From positions 1,273,158-1,337,157 of the forward strand of contig NZ_NIPO01000001.1 of assembly GCF_002807015.1 (NCBI RefSeq): a stretch of 64,000 nt of DNA, written 5' to 3'. The translations under genes were made by a program, and so were the position numbers. Under the pieces are notes generated by a model that saw nothing but the letters and a program-made list of their open reading frames with translations, made no database searches and had not been told where the DNA came from. Below are positions 20,627-30,235 of the stretch, piece by piece; positions within the stretch are counted from its first letter, which is position 1, and every line of letters begins with the position of its first letter. The stretch comes from Avrilella dinanensis (GTDB lineage Bacteria; Bacteroidota; Bacteroidia; Flavobacteriales; Flavobacteriaceae).

Positions 20627-21877
20627 TTAACGTTGATTTTTTTGCTGGTCGATGTCGGCTAAAATGGTATTCAGCATGGTTTCGTAATAATCGGGCAGAG
20701 GCTGATTGTATTTGTTTTCAAAAGATTTTTTTAAAACTTCTTTCGGATTAATATTTTGTAAATCAATTATCTCTGGTTGTTTTTTTAGCGTCATTTTATC
20801 ATTGGAAATGTGCATTCTGGCATCAATTTTTGCCAACCGTACGGCTTTGTTAGCAATTCCCTGCTGGATTTTAGGCTTAATGTCGGGATTGGGTTTGTTC
20901 ATAGCAATCCTGATTTGCAGGTAAGGATAGTCTTTTGTGTCAAATAATTCTTTTTCAGGTAATTGACGAATTTCTTCCAACACACTTTCGAGGTCTTTGT
21001 ATCCGTTTTTCGGAATGTTTATCAACGGTACATCGACAGGAATTAGCAGCGAATCAATGTTTTGCACTTTATTTTGATTGACTTCAAAAATAACCACCTG
21101 ATGTGGATAATCAATTTCTGAAAAAGACAACGGAACCGGACTTCCGGAGTAACGAATATGCTGATTTCCGTCAACAGCCTGCGGTTTGTGGATATGACCC
21201 AATGCCCAATAATCGGCTTTTTCTGCCAATGTGTTGATAGACAAACCTTCAATTCCACCCATGATAGCACGCTCGGCGGTATCATTAACAGAAAAATCAG
21301 TCCCGGAAGCATGCAAATGTCCCATAACGATAATCGGTTTTCCATCAGCAATATCTTTGGCTTCGTCCAGAATTTCTTCATAGAATCGTGTGATGCCTTC
21401 GAGGTAATCGTACCCGCCTTTGTCACTTTTCGGATAATCGCCCAATCGCAGAAAAGGAACTGCTACACAACAGGCAACGGGTTCATTATTTTGCTGAACA
21501 GGATAAATGAGTTTTTCGTAATCAATCTGATGATCATCGGTTTTTTTTACCTGCCCGACAAGATGAATATTTGTTCCGGCAAGCAGTGGAGTCGGAGTTT
21601 CCAGGCGAATGGCAGAATCGTGATTTCCTGCGATGATAAAAGTTTGTAATTCCGGTTGTTGACTGCTGATGTGATTCAGAAAATCATAAAACAATCTGAC
21701 GGTTGATGCAGCAGGATTTGCTGTATCAAAAATATCGCCGGCAACGAGCAAAACGTCTATTTTTTCTTTTTCGATGGTGTGTTTCAGCCAGTCGAGAAAA
21801 GCTTGGTGTTCAGCAGTACGGTCGTATTCGTAAAAAGTTTGTCCGAGATGCCAGTCAGCAGTATGCAAAAATTTCAT
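20627..21877 (-). CDS. sbcD: exonuclease subunit SbcD (Mre11-like)
   Basis: A 416-aa metallophosphoesterase nuclease subunit. The start MKFLHTADWHLGQTFYEYDR carries Asp8 and His10; further metal motifs are LVAGDIFDTANPA, IAGNHDSAIRL, MGHLHASG and LGHIHKPQ. A TTG further upstream (21898) would add 7 residues, but the -7 box lies across it, so the ATG at 21877 is taken. It is the first gene of the sbcDC operon. Confidence 0.96.
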   Translation of the reverse strand: MKFLHTADWHLGQTFYEYDRTAEHQAFLDWLKHTIEKEKIDVLLVAGDIFDTANPAASTVRLFYDFLNHISSQQPELQTFIIAGNHDSAIRLETPTPLLAGTNIHLVGQVKKTDDHQIDYEKLIYPVQQNNEPVACCVAVPFLRLGDYPKSDKGGYDYLEGITRFYEEILDEAKDIADGKPIIVMGHLHASGTDFSVNDTAERAIMGGIEGLSINTLAEKADYWALGHIHKPQAVDGNQHIRYSGSPVPLSFSEIDYPHQVVIFEVNQNKVQNIDSLLIPVDVPLINIPKNGYKDLESVLEEIRQLPEKELFDTKDYPYLQIRIAMNKPNPDIKPKIQQGIANKAVRLAKIDARMHISNDKMTLKKQPEIIDLQNINPKEVLKKSFENKYNQPLPDYYETMLNTILADIDQQKNQR

Positions 21878-21895
21878 AAGTATCAGCTTGTTTTT

Positions 21896-21903
21896 CAAAA
21901 TTA
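21896..21903 (-). promoter_or_regulatory. -7 box of sbcDC
   Basis: TAATTTTG on the minus strand fits TAnnTTTG, 19 bases before the sbcD ATG. Confidence 0.55.
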
Positions 21904-21994
21904 AACAAAAGAAATGGAATTTGCCGAACAGAAATCAGCAAAAAATACCTGTTTTTTGATAGGTTGTTTACACTAAAAATTCAGTTTTTTTTTT

Positions 21995-22002
21995 TATTTT
22001 TG
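21995..22002 (+). promoter_or_regulatory. -7 box of the mrp operon
   Basis: TATTTTTG, 52 bases before the ATG at 22054, follows a long T-tract. It lies inside a longer open frame from 21964, so that longer start cannot be used from this promoter. Confidence 0.6.
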
Positions 22003-22053
22003 TTCGGAATTATTAGCTATGAAAAAATAATATACTCAGAATCAATATCATAT

Positions 22054-24387
22054 ATGCTTTTCCCAGTCTTGTTGATTTTTATTGCAGCCTTTACTTTGTT
22101 ACTGACAAAGCGGTTCGCTCAGTCAAAATATTATCGGATAATTTCGCTGTTGCCTTTTGGATTATTTGCCTATTTTCTCAGTTTTTTGCCTGTCGTCAGT
22201 GACGGAAAAAAAGCAGTTTTTTTCAGCAATAGCTGGATTCCGCAATTGGGCATTTCTCTGGATTTTAAAATAGACGGCTTGGCTTTGTTATTCGCCTTGC
22301 TGATTACCGGAATCGGTACGTTGGTTTACCTTTATTCCTCGTCTTATTTGCGAGGACACCCATTGCTACACAGGTTTTACAGCTACCTGACCATGTTTAT
22401 GGGAGCCATGCTTGGAGTGGTTTTGTCTGATAATATTATTACATTATTTATTTTTTGGGAATTGACCAGTATCAGTTCTTTCTTCCTGATAGGATTCAAC
22501 AATGAAGATGAAGACTCCCGGAAAAGTGCCATGTGGGCGTTGTCGCTTACCGGGCTGGGCGGTTTTTTTCTGTTGGTTTCCTTTACGTTGATAGGAGCTG
22601 TGGCAGGAACTTATTCCATTACAGAATTACTCAATCATTCGACAGATTTAATTGATAGTCAATATTATTATGTCATTATTTTCCTGCTGTTTATCGGAGC
22701 ATTTACCAAATCGGCACAATTTCCGTTTCATTTCTGGCTGCCCGGAGCGATGAAAGCTCCAACACCGGTTTCTGCCTATCTGCATTCGGCAACAATGGTT
22801 AAAGCGGGGATTTATCTTTTAGCCAGATTTTCGCCGGTGCTTAGTGACGGCTGGGTTTGGAATGGAACATTGATGATAGTGGGTGGAATGACGATGTCGG
22901 TAGCGGCATATGTCAGTTTGTTCAAGCGGGATATGAAAGGAATTTTAGCGTATTCGACTATATCAGCATTAGGTTTGTTGGTGTTTTTTATTGGTATTGG
23001 AACAGAAACCGCTTTGTTTGCTGCAGTAACGTTTATTCTGGTTCATGCCTTGTATAAAGCTACTTTTTTCCTTTCTGCCGGAATTGTTGACCATGCGGTA
23101 CACACCAGAGATATCAGGCTGTTGTCCGGAATGGGCAAAGTGATGCCTTTCGTGGCTATTGCGGTATTTGTTGCTGCATTATCCAGTGCCGGAATACCGC
23201 TCACATTTGGTTTTATCAGTAAAGAATTGTTTTACGAATCGGTTTTCGAGAGTAGTTTGTTTTATGAATGGGGAATTTATGCACTTTTAGCATTATTATT
23301 GCTAACCAATGCTTTTATTGGAACGTCAGGATTTATGGTTGGTTTCAAACCGTTTTTAGGTTCGCTGAGCCATAAACAGGAAGATATTCACAAACCGGAT
23401 TTTTATTTGTGGCTACCGCCTGTTTTGTTGAGTATATGCACTTTGCTATTCGGTGTTTTGCCGTCATTGGCGGATTACGGAATTATTGCATCGGCGACAA
23501 AAAGCATTTTCGGCGAAGCAGTAAGCCAGCATTTGGCAATATGGCATGGCTTTAGTCCGGTATTGCTATTGAGTTTGGTCACTATCTTTTTGGCTTTTCT
23601 CATTTATATTATTGTTTTCAGAAAAATATCGGGGGAAAAATCAGGTCAGGAAGTTAAATTGCATAGTCTGGAAAAATACAGCAGCAAGGCTGTAATGACA
23701 ACAATTGCCGTTGGAATAAGAAAATTTGCATTCAGCTATACCCGGTTTTTTCATAACGGATATTTGCGGATATATTTGTCTATCATTATCGCTTTTACAA
23801 CCTTAATTGTGGGTTATAAGCTATTTACCGATGTGGATTTGAAAGTGAATACAGAAGGATTATCTGCATTCAGAATATACGAATTTGCAGTTTTTATACT
23901 CATTCTGATAGCCATTTTCTTTATCATCATTACCCGCTCACGGCTGACAGCTATTCTCGGTACGGGCGTTATCGGCTATTGTATCTGTTTGATTTTTGTG
24001 TTCTACGGAGCACCGGATATTGCGATTACACAATTTGTGATAGACACACTAACCGTAGTGCTGTTTATTCTCGTATTGTCAAAATTACCTTCATTTTTAG
24101 GATATTCCAACCGGAAAGTAATTATAAGAGATGCTATTATTGCCGGATTTTTCGGTATATTAATGTCGATGCTTACTTTGCAGGCTTTGGTGTATCCTTC
24201 AGATAAATCAGTATCTAATTTCTATGCTGAAAATGCTTATGTTGTCGCCAAAGGAAAAAATGTAGTCAATATTATTCTGGTAGATTACAGAGGTTTCGAT
24301 ACCATGATTGAAACCATTGTGCTGGCAATTGCGGCAGTGGGCGTTTACAGTATTTTAAAATATAAAACTCAAGATGGCGAAAGATAA
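22054..24387 (+). CDS. mrpA: Mrp-type Na+/H+ antiporter subunit A
   Basis: A 777-aa polytopic membrane protein, the largest Mrp subunit, homologous to NuoL. The proton-channel core includes LFIFWELTSISSFFLIGFN, KSAQFPFHFWLPGAMKAPTPVSAYLHSATMVKAGIYLL and the HALYKATFFLSAG segment. The C-terminal part has further helices with the FYGAPDIAITQFVIDTLTVVLFILVL motif usual in MrpA. The ATG at 22054 is preferred to a TTG at 21964 because the -7 box lies between. It overlaps subunit B by 14 bases. Confidence 0.94.
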   Translation: MLFPVLLIFIAAFTLLLTKRFAQSKYYRIISLLPFGLFAYFLSFLPVVSDGKKAVFFSNSWIPQLGISLDFKIDGLALLFALLITGIGTLVYLYSSSYLRGHPLLHRFYSYLTMFMGAMLGVVLSDNIITLFIFWELTSISSFFLIGFNNEDEDSRKSAMWALSLTGLGGFFLLVSFTLIGAVAGTYSITELLNHSTDLIDSQYYYVIIFLLFIGAFTKSAQFPFHFWLPGAMKAPTPVSAYLHSATMVKAGIYLLARFSPVLSDGWVWNGTLMIVGGMTMSVAAYVSLFKRDMKGILAYSTISALGLLVFFIGIGTETALFAAVTFILVHALYKATFFLSAGIVDHAVHTRDIRLLSGMGKVMPFVAIAVFVAALSSAGIPLTFGFISKELFYESVFESSLFYEWGIYALLALLLLTNAFIGTSGFMVGFKPFLGSLSHKQEDIHKPDFYLWLPPVLLSICTLLFGVLPSLADYGIIASATKSIFGEAVSQHLAIWHGFSPVLLLSLVTIFLAFLIYIIVFRKISGEKSGQEVKLHSLEKYSSKAVMTTIAVGIRKFAFSYTRFFHNGYLRIYLSIIIAFTTLIVGYKLFTDVDLKVNTEGLSAFRIYEFAVFILILIAIFFIIITRSRLTAILGTGVIGYCICLIFVFYGAPDIAITQFVIDTLTVVLFILVLSKLPSFLGYSNRKVIIRDAIIAGFFGILMSMLTLQALVYPSDKSVSNFYAENAYVVAKGKNVVNIILVDYRGFDTMIETIVLAIAAVGVYSILKYKTQDGER

Positions 24388-24829
24388 AGATGATTTAGAG
24401 AGAAAAACCGTGTTGAAATTACAGAACACTTTCTTGCGGACGGCTTCCAACTATCTGTTACCGTTGCTGTTACTGTTTTCTGTATTTGTGTTATTGCGAG
24501 GGCATTATCTGCCCGGCGGCGGATTTGTAGGTGGATTGATTGCGTCGATTGCATTTGTTTTACATTCATTTGCTTATAATACCCGGAAAACAAAATTATT
24601 ATTCCGTCGAGACCCGTTTTTTCTGATTCCGTCCGGATTGATATTATCATTTGTTAGTGCGGTGCTTCCTACTTTGATAGGCAAAAACTTTTTGTCTGCC
24701 CTTTGGTTTGCCGAATCGTTGGAAATTATCGGCTCGGTAGGCTCGGCATTAATATTTGATTTAGGCGTTTATCTCGTTGTGGTTGGCGTTGTTTTGACAA
24801 TATTATTTACAATCTCAGAAAACGTATAA
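24374..24829 (+). CDS. mrpB: Na+/H+ antiporter subunit B
   Basis: A 151-aa protein with four membrane helices of the MnhB type. The motif LRGHYLPGGGFVGGLIASIAFVLHSFAY is characteristic. It starts inside the end of mrpA and ends 6 bases before mrpC, as in other mrp operons. Confidence 0.93.
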   Translation: MAKDKDDLERKTVLKLQNTFLRTASNYLLPLLLLFSVFVLLRGHYLPGGGFVGGLIASIAFVLHSFAYNTRKTKLLFRRDPFFLIPSGLILSFVSAVLPTLIGKNFLSALWFAESLEIIGSVGSALIFDLGVYLVVVGVVLTILFTISENV

Positions 24830-24835
24830 AAAAAT

Positions 24836-25189
24836 ATGGAATTATTATTGGTTATTTTAGTAGGTGTGTTGTATGGAGCGGGAGTTTACCTGATGTTCAG
24901 ACGAAGTATGGTCAGAATGTTGCTGGGTTTGCTGCTTATTGGAAACGGAGCGAATATCCTGATTTTCCTGATAGGCGGAATTACCAAAGGCAAAGCCCCG
25001 ATTATCGCCGCAGACGAAAAATATTTTACAGATATTTATGCCGACCCTATTCCTCAATCGTTAATATTGACTGCAATCGTTATCAGCTTTGCATTAACCG
25101 CATTTGCGATTGTGTTGTTGCATAAAGTTTACAGCACCACAGGCTCAGATGATTTGGATTCGCTGAATATTCAAGATTTAGATATATGA
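24836..25189 (+). CDS. mrpC: Na+/H+ antiporter subunit C
   Basis: A 117-aa NuoK-like protein with three membrane helices: LLVILVGVLYGAGVYLMFRRSMVRMLLGLLLIGNGANILIF near the N-terminus and DPIPQSLILTAIVISFALTAFAIVLLHK near the end, both typical of MnhC/MrpC. It overlaps mrpD by 4 bases. Confidence 0.93.
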   Translation: MELLLVILVGVLYGAGVYLMFRRSMVRMLLGLLLIGNGANILIFLIGGITKGKAPIIAADEKYFTDIYADPIPQSLILTAIVISFALTAFAIVLLHKVYSTTGSDDLDSLNIQDLDI

Positions 25190-26694
25190 CAACAAACTTT
25201 ATATTAGCACCGATATTGGTACATATGTTTACGGCAATTTTGCTGCTTTTCTTTTGGGGAAACCTAAGAGCTCAGAAGCTTATCAGTATTGTTGGAAACA
25301 CCATTGCTTTTTTGCTTTGCATCAAATTGTTTGATTTAACACTCAAACACAAACATTTGCTGTTGCAGGCAGGTGGCTGGGACGCACCGTTCGGAATTAG
25401 TTTTATATCAGACACTTTCAGTGCAATTATGGTTTTGCTTACTGCCATTGTAGGTTGGGCAGTGGGTATATATTCCACTTCGGCGATTAATGTCAGCCGG
25501 ATTAAGTATGGCTATTTCTTTACTTTCCATTTTCTCATTATGGGATTGTTGGGTGCGTTCCTCACCGGAGATATTTTTAATCTTTATGTCTGGTTTGAAG
25601 TCGTGATTATTTCTTCATTCATATTGCTAACGGTGGGCGGAAAAAAAATGCAAATGGAAGGAGCTATCAAATATGTTACGATGAATATGCTGGCATCAAT
25701 CATATTTCTGACAGCTATTGCTATTCTGTACGGAATTACCGGAACGCTAAATATTGCTGATATCAGCATGAAAATAGCCCAGGTGGAAAATACTGGTTTA
25801 GTATCTATTACCGCCTTGTTGTTTTTTGTCGGATTTGGGATTAAATCAGCGGTTTTTCCATTATATTTCTGGTTACCGTCATCTTATCACACGCCACCTT
25901 CAGCAATAGCCGCTATTTTTGGTGGACTGTTAACGAAAATGGGAGTTTACGCCTTGTTCAGAGTTTTTACTGTAATTTTTGTTCCTGATGATTTTACCAT
26001 TGCTTTGATGACAACATTGGCAGGACTCACGATGATAACCGGAGCTTTAGGAACGATTAACAAACGAAATATCAGACGGGTGTTGTCGTATCTTATCGTT
26101 TGCCATATTGGCTACCTGATAGCCGGTTTGGGATTATATACCGAAATCGCATTTACTGCGGCTATTTTTTACCTGATTCATGATGTGGTTGTGAAAAGTA
26201 ATCTGTTTATGATTATCGGTGTAATCTACAAAGCCAGAGATACGGTGGATATGTACCGTTTGGGCGGAATGCTGAAAGATTATCCGATGTTTTCATTTGT
26301 TACGGCTATTGTTCTGTTTTCTTTGGTAGGCATACCGCCTTTGTCCGGATTCTGGTCAAAAATATATTTATTCCAGGAATCATTCGGTCAGGGAAATTAT
26401 TTCTTGTTGGTAAGTTTAGTGTTTGCGAGTTTTGTAACGCTATTCGTCATTGCCAGAATGTGGTCTGAGGTATTCTGGAAAGATTCGCCGAAACCTTTGA
26501 CAGAAGAAATAGACCGGTTCAGGAATTTTTCCAAAAGTGGTAAATTTGCTTTGATTTTTCCTATATTGTTCCTTGCGGGAGTCACTTTGTGCATCGGGCT
26601 GGGAGCTTCGGCAGTTTTTGAACTGGCAGGACAGGCGGCTCACGAACTCAAAAATCCGTCTATATACATTGACGCAGTATTAAATAAAAACTAA
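25186..26694 (+). CDS. mrpD: Na+/H+ antiporter subunit D
   Basis: A 502-aa NuoN/NuoM-like channel subunit with about 14 helices. It carries DIFNLYVWFEVVIISSFIL with the conserved Glu, GIKSAVFPLYFWLPSSYHTPPSAIAAIFGGLLTKMGVYALFR with the conserved Lys residues, and HDVVVKSNLFMI. Length matches MrpD. It is followed after 1 base by mrpE. Confidence 0.94.
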   Translation: MTTNFILAPILVHMFTAILLLFFWGNLRAQKLISIVGNTIAFLLCIKLFDLTLKHKHLLLQAGGWDAPFGISFISDTFSAIMVLLTAIVGWAVGIYSTSAINVSRIKYGYFFTFHFLIMGLLGAFLTGDIFNLYVWFEVVIISSFILLTVGGKKMQMEGAIKYVTMNMLASIIFLTAIAILYGITGTLNIADISMKIAQVENTGLVSITALLFFVGFGIKSAVFPLYFWLPSSYHTPPSAIAAIFGGLLTKMGVYALFRVFTVIFVPDDFTIALMTTLAGLTMITGALGTINKRNIRRVLSYLIVCHIGYLIAGLGLYTEIAFTAAIFYLIHDVVVKSNLFMIIGVIYKARDTVDMYRLGGMLKDYPMFSFVTAIVLFSLVGIPPLSGFWSKIYLFQESFGQGNYFLLVSLVFASFVTLFVIARMWSEVFWKDSPKPLTEEIDRFRNFSKSGKFALIFPILFLAGVTLCIGLGASAVFELAGQAAHELKNPSIYIDAVLNKN

Positions 26695-26695
26695 T

Positions 26696-27175
26696 ATGAC
26701 ACAGAATTTTTTACTCAATATCATGCTGACATTTGTCTGGGTAGCTCTTACCGGGGAGCTCAACTATGCAAATTTCTCATTTGGGTTTGTGTTAGGGTTT
26801 TACATTCTGTGGCTGGTTAACCGAAAATCTACCAGCGGAACAGAATATTTCTACAAAGTACCCAATATTATCATATTTATACTGTATTTTCTGTACGATA
26901 TGCTCAAAGCAAACATAGAGGTTTCCATCGATGTAATGACTCCGAATTATAACATGAAACCCGGTATTATCAAATATGAAACAGATGCCAAAACCGATTT
27001 TGAAATCACGATGCTTTGTAATATGATTTCACTGACGCCCGGAACACTGGTAATTCATATTTCAGATGACAAAAAATTCATATATATTCACGTGATGTAT
27101 ATCAGAGATAAGCAAAAATTTATAGACAATTTCAAACGAAGAACCGAAAACAAACTGTTGGAAATATTAAGATAA
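26696..27175 (+). CDS. mrpE: Na+/H+ antiporter subunit E
   Basis: A 159-aa membrane protein of the MnhE family: two or three N-terminal helices, then a cytosolic domain with ISLTPGTLVIHISDDKKFIYIHVM, the family hallmark. Three bases separate it from mrpF. Confidence 0.92.
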   Translation: MTQNFLLNIMLTFVWVALTGELNYANFSFGFVLGFYILWLVNRKSTSGTEYFYKVPNIIIFILYFLYDMLKANIEVSIDVMTPNYNMKPGIIKYETDAKTDFEITMLCNMISLTPGTLVIHISDDKKFIYIHVMYIRDKQKFIDNFKRRTENKLLEILR

Positions 27176-27178
27176 GTC

Positions 27179-27454
27179 ATGAGTGTACACGATTATTTAT
27201 TATATGTCATTATGCCGATTTTGTGTCTGGCACAACTGTTCATACTATTGCGGTTTCTGAAAGGTCCGCAAGTTGTTGACCGTATTGTTGCACTAGATTT
27301 GCTCATTACGGTAGGGGTTGCATTCATACTGATATTTAGCATTATTGTCGATAATTCCATATTTCTGGACGTAGCGATGATATTGGCACTCATTGCTTTT
27401 CTGAGTACCGTAGCTCTTTCGTTTTACATTCAAAACTCCAAGAAAGATGACTGA
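27179..27454 (+). CDS. mrpF: Na+/H+ antiporter subunit F
   Basis: A 91-aa three-helix protein with FLKGPQVVDRIVALDLL between helices 1 and 2 and the DVAMILALIAFLSTVALSFYI third helix, standard MrpF features including the conserved Asp/Arg pair. It overlaps mrpG by 8 bases. Confidence 0.92.
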   Translation: MSVHDYLLYVIMPILCLAQLFILLRFLKGPQVVDRIVALDLLITVGVAFILIFSIIVDNSIFLDVAMILALIAFLSTVALSFYIQNSKKDD

Positions 27455-27863
27455 TATATTGATAATGATTTTTAGCACATTAGGTGCTTTGTTCGCTTTG
27501 ATTGCCTCAATCGGAATATTCAAAATGCCCGATTTCTATGCCCGTTTGTCAGTAACGGTAAAGGCGGTAACAGTTGGTATAGGATTTATTCTTATTGCAG
27601 TAAGTATGTATTTTGTAGATTTTGCCGTAACAACAAAATCAATAGCGATTGTATTTTTCCTGATTATGACCTCACCCATAGCCGGTTTTTTGGTCGGACG
27701 AGTAGCTTACCTGACAGGAGCGAAAATGTGGAAGTTTACCATGTTTGATGATTTGAAAACTGACATTGATGCGAAAAAGAAAGAAATAGAAGAGCAAGAA
27801 AAAGCCAGCCAATCCGAACAAGTGGAAAAAAAAGATAATACAGAACAATCTGATAACTTGTGA
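27447..27863 (+). CDS. mrpG: Na+/H+ antiporter subunit G
   Basis: A 138-aa subunit with three helices of the MnhG/PhaG type (GIFKMPDFYARLSVTVKAVTVGIGF; TSPIAGFLVGRVAYLTGAKMW) and an added charged tail of about 35 residues rich in Lys, Glu and Gln. It closes the seven-gene A-G operon, in which all genes overlap or are spaced by less than 7 bases. No clear terminator hairpin follows. Confidence 0.92.
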   Translation: MTDILIMIFSTLGALFALIASIGIFKMPDFYARLSVTVKAVTVGIGFILIAVSMYFVDFAVTTKSIAIVFFLIMTSPIAGFLVGRVAYLTGAKMWKFTMFDDLKTDIDAKKKEIEEQEKASQSEQVEKKDNTEQSDNL

Positions 27864-27937
27864 ATTATAAGTGAACTTTATTTTAACTTCAAATGAAAAA
27901 TAATTTAAGCAATTATATATCGAATAATAATTTTTTA

Positions 27938-27945
27938 TATATTTG
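27938..27945 (+). promoter_or_regulatory. -7 box of the 11-mer repeat lipoprotein gene
   Basis: TATATTTG fits TAnnTTTG, 36 bases before the ATG at 27982. Confidence 0.6.
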
Positions 27946-27981
27946 CCTCGAAATTAATAACCAATTTATTTAATTAAAAAG

Positions 27982-28266
27982 ATGAAAAAAATTGTTTTAA
28001 GCTTAGCTGTAGTACTTGCATCTGTAGTATTCGTTTCTTGTACAGAGACTAAAAAAGAAGCTGAAGAAGCTGCTAATGAAGCACAAGAAAACGTAGAAAA
28101 TGCTGCTAACGAAGCAGGAGAAGCTATTAATGAAGCTGCTAATCAAACAGAAGAAGCTATCAATGAAGCTGCTAACGAAGTAGAAAAAACTGCTGAGGAA
28201 GCTGTTAATGAAGTAGAGAAAACTGCTGAAGAAGGAGCTAAAAAAGTAGAAGAAGCAACAAAATAA
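27982..28266 (+). CDS. small lipoprotein of six 11-residue helical repeats
   Basis: A 94-aa protein. The lipoprotein signal ends at SVVFVSC (Cys20). Residues 26-91 can be cut into six consecutive 11-residue units of the kind AINEAANEVEK / TAEEAVNEVEK, with Ala or Val at fixed places and Glu/Asn elsewhere. Such hendecads form long amphipathic helices, as in LEA group 3 proteins and YtxH-like stress proteins. It would sit on a membrane surface in the envelope. Function is unknown. Codon repetition makes the DNA itself repetitive. Own promoter and terminator show a monocistronic unit. Confidence 0.85.
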   Translation: MKKIVLSLAVVLASVVFVSCTETKKEAEEAANEAQENVENAANEAGEAINEAANQTEEAINEAANEVEKTAEEAVNEVEKTAEEGAKKVEEATK

Positions 28267-28292
28267 TTTTTGTTTTTGATTCTTCAACAAAT

Positions 28293-28318
28293 AATCCCGG
28301 GAAATTCCCGGGATTTTT
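28293..28318 (+). terminator. terminator after the repeat lipoprotein
   Basis: An AATCCCGGGAA / TTCCCGGGATT stem followed by Ts. Confidence 0.88.
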
Positions 28319-28344
28319 ATTTTTGGACGTTACGGGTAAATGAT

Positions 28345-28352
28345 TATATTTG
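28345..28352 (+). promoter_or_regulatory. -7 box of the TonB receptor gene
   Basis: TATATTTG lies 28 bases before the ATG at 28380. The leader is too short to hold a riboswitch. Confidence 0.6.
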
Positions 28353-28379
28353 TGCCAACCAAAAAACACAAATAAACCA

Positions 28380-30221
28380 ATGAAACCAACAACAATCTTT
28401 ACCATGTTTATGGTGGGGTGCGTCTATGCGCAATCCCCAAACGACAGCATTCAGCAATTAGACGAAATCATTATTCAGAGCAACCGGCTCCAGATACCAG
28501 TTTCGCAGCAAAACAGGAATGTGCAAATCATCACTTCGGAAGACATTGAAAAACTTCCGGTACAAACCCTCAGCGAAATTCTCTACTATGCCGACGGTGT
28601 AGATATCCGGCAACGCGGAGGATTCGGAACACAAGCCGACATCAGCATTGACGGAGGAAGCTTTGAGCAAACATTGGTCTTACTCAACGGAGTGAAAATC
28701 ATCGACCACCAAACAGCACATAATTCTTTGAACTTGCCCGTGCCGGTCGAAGCGATTGAACGTATTGAAATACTACGTGGACCGGCAGCTCGGATTTATG
28801 GCGTAAATGCTCTGACAGGTGCAGTCAATATCGTGACCAAAAAAGCAGACAGCAATCAGGTTTTTGCCCATGTTTTTGGCGGAAGTAATTTCAAAAAAGA
28901 TGAAGAAACCGATTCCGGAATGTATAATAACAGAGGTGTACAGTTTGGTCTGACTTTGTCTAAAAATAAATTTAATCAGCAATTATACGGCTCGCACGAA
29001 TCGGGGAGTGGCTATCAGTACAATACGGCTTTTCACAACAACAGGTTGTTGTATTTGGGCGATTATACCATTAATGAAAATAACCAAATCGAGGCACAAG
29101 TGGGGTGGGTACGCAGCTCGTTCGGTGCCAACGGGTTTTATGCTGCACCGGGCGACAGAGAAGCCAAAGAAATTGTATCAACAACAATGGCTGCAATCAA
29201 ATCGACTCATCAACTGAGTGACAGATTGAGATTGGTTCCGCAAATCGGCTACCGTTATAACTATGACGATTATCGTTACATTCGACAGAATATTTCTACG
29301 GCAAGGAGCCAGCATTACACCAATGCAGTCAACGCAGAGGTTAATGCGAATTATGCGATGAATGAAGGCGAAATCGGCGTGGGAACAGAAATGCGTTACG
29401 AGCAGATTAATTCAAATAATTTGGGCAAGCATGAACGAAATAATTATGGTTTATATGCAGAATATAAAAATTACAGCATTCAAAATCTGATATTTACAGT
29501 AGGAACTTATGTGAATTACAATACGGTTTTCGGCTGGCAGATTTTTCCGGGCATAGATGCCAGTTTGTCGGTTACAGAGAAGGACAAAATCACGTTTAGT
29601 GCAGGCTCAGGACAACGTATTCCGTCGTTTAACGATTTGTATCTCAACCAAATCGGAAATATTGGAAATGAGTTTGTTGAATCAGAAAGAGCTTATCAGG
29701 TTGAAGGGGGCTATCAGCACATAGATGACAGCTGGACGTTGAAAGCTAATGTTTTCCATCGTAATATTTATGATTTTATTGATTGGACAAGAGTCGATGA
29801 AACCGAACCTTTTCAGTCTAATAATGTCGGAAAACTGCAAACTTTCGGAGGAAACCTGGCTTTTGGGTATGATTGGAAAAACTGGAATTTTAAATTGACT
29901 TATACTTATCTGAATGCCGAGATGAACCTGGACGAAGATATTTTATCTAAATACAGAGTGAGAAGTTTCAGGCATCAGATTATTAATACGATTAATTATA
30001 CACACAAAAGCTGGTCGGTTTCGCTGGCAAACAGATTTAATGAGCGGGTAGGTTATCAAGATTATTTTCTGACAGATTTCAGATTGAGTTATCAGTATAA
30101 AAACTTGGTGTATTATGCTGATATGCAGAATATTTTCGACACGCAATATAACGAAGCCGGTGCATTGCCTATGCCAGGCAGATGGGTAACCATCGGAATA
30201 AAAGCCAATTTAAATTGGTAG
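28380..30221 (+). CDS. TonB-dependent outer-membrane receptor
   Basis: A 613-aa protein: signal peptide (about 1-18, ending YAQ), then a plug domain without a carboxypeptidase-like extension (VQIITSEDIEKLPVQTLSEILYYADGVDIRQRGGFGTQADISIDGG; IEILRGPAARIYGVNALTGAVNIVTKK), then a 22-strand barrel ending in NLNW. Size and plug resemble BtuB-type or small iron-complex receptors; the substrate cannot be told. A TTG-initiated longer form from 28350 is excluded because the -7 box overlaps it. No transport partner is adjacent. Confidence 0.9.
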   Translation: MKPTTIFTMFMVGCVYAQSPNDSIQQLDEIIIQSNRLQIPVSQQNRNVQIITSEDIEKLPVQTLSEILYYADGVDIRQRGGFGTQADISIDGGSFEQTLVLLNGVKIIDHQTAHNSLNLPVPVEAIERIEILRGPAARIYGVNALTGAVNIVTKKADSNQVFAHVFGGSNFKKDEETDSGMYNNRGVQFGLTLSKNKFNQQLYGSHESGSGYQYNTAFHNNRLLYLGDYTINENNQIEAQVGWVRSSFGANGFYAAPGDREAKEIVSTTMAAIKSTHQLSDRLRLVPQIGYRYNYDDYRYIRQNISTARSQHYTNAVNAEVNANYAMNEGEIGVGTEMRYEQINSNNLGKHERNNYGLYAEYKNYSIQNLIFTVGTYVNYNTVFGWQIFPGIDASLSVTEKDKITFSAGSGQRIPSFNDLYLNQIGNIGNEFVESERAYQVEGGYQHIDDSWTLKANVFHRNIYDFIDWTRVDETEPFQSNNVGKLQTFGGNLAFGYDWKNWNFKLTYTYLNAEMNLDEDILSKYRVRSFRHQIINTINYTHKSWSVSLANRFNERVGYQDYFLTDFRLSYQYKNLVYYADMQNIFDTQYNEAGALPMPGRWVTIGIKANLNW

Positions 30222-30235
30222 GAAAAACATTTTTA

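Noticed and set aside
28003-28290. Long antisense frame rich in Phe and Ser opposite the 11-mer repeat lipoprotein
   Set aside because: It is the mirror of Glu/Ala-rich repeat codons and has no start signal or family resemblance.
28266-28380. A cobalamin riboswitch before the small TonB receptor
   Set aside because: A terminator ends at 28318 and the -7 box is at 28345, leaving an mRNA leader of about 20-25 bases, too short for a riboswitch.
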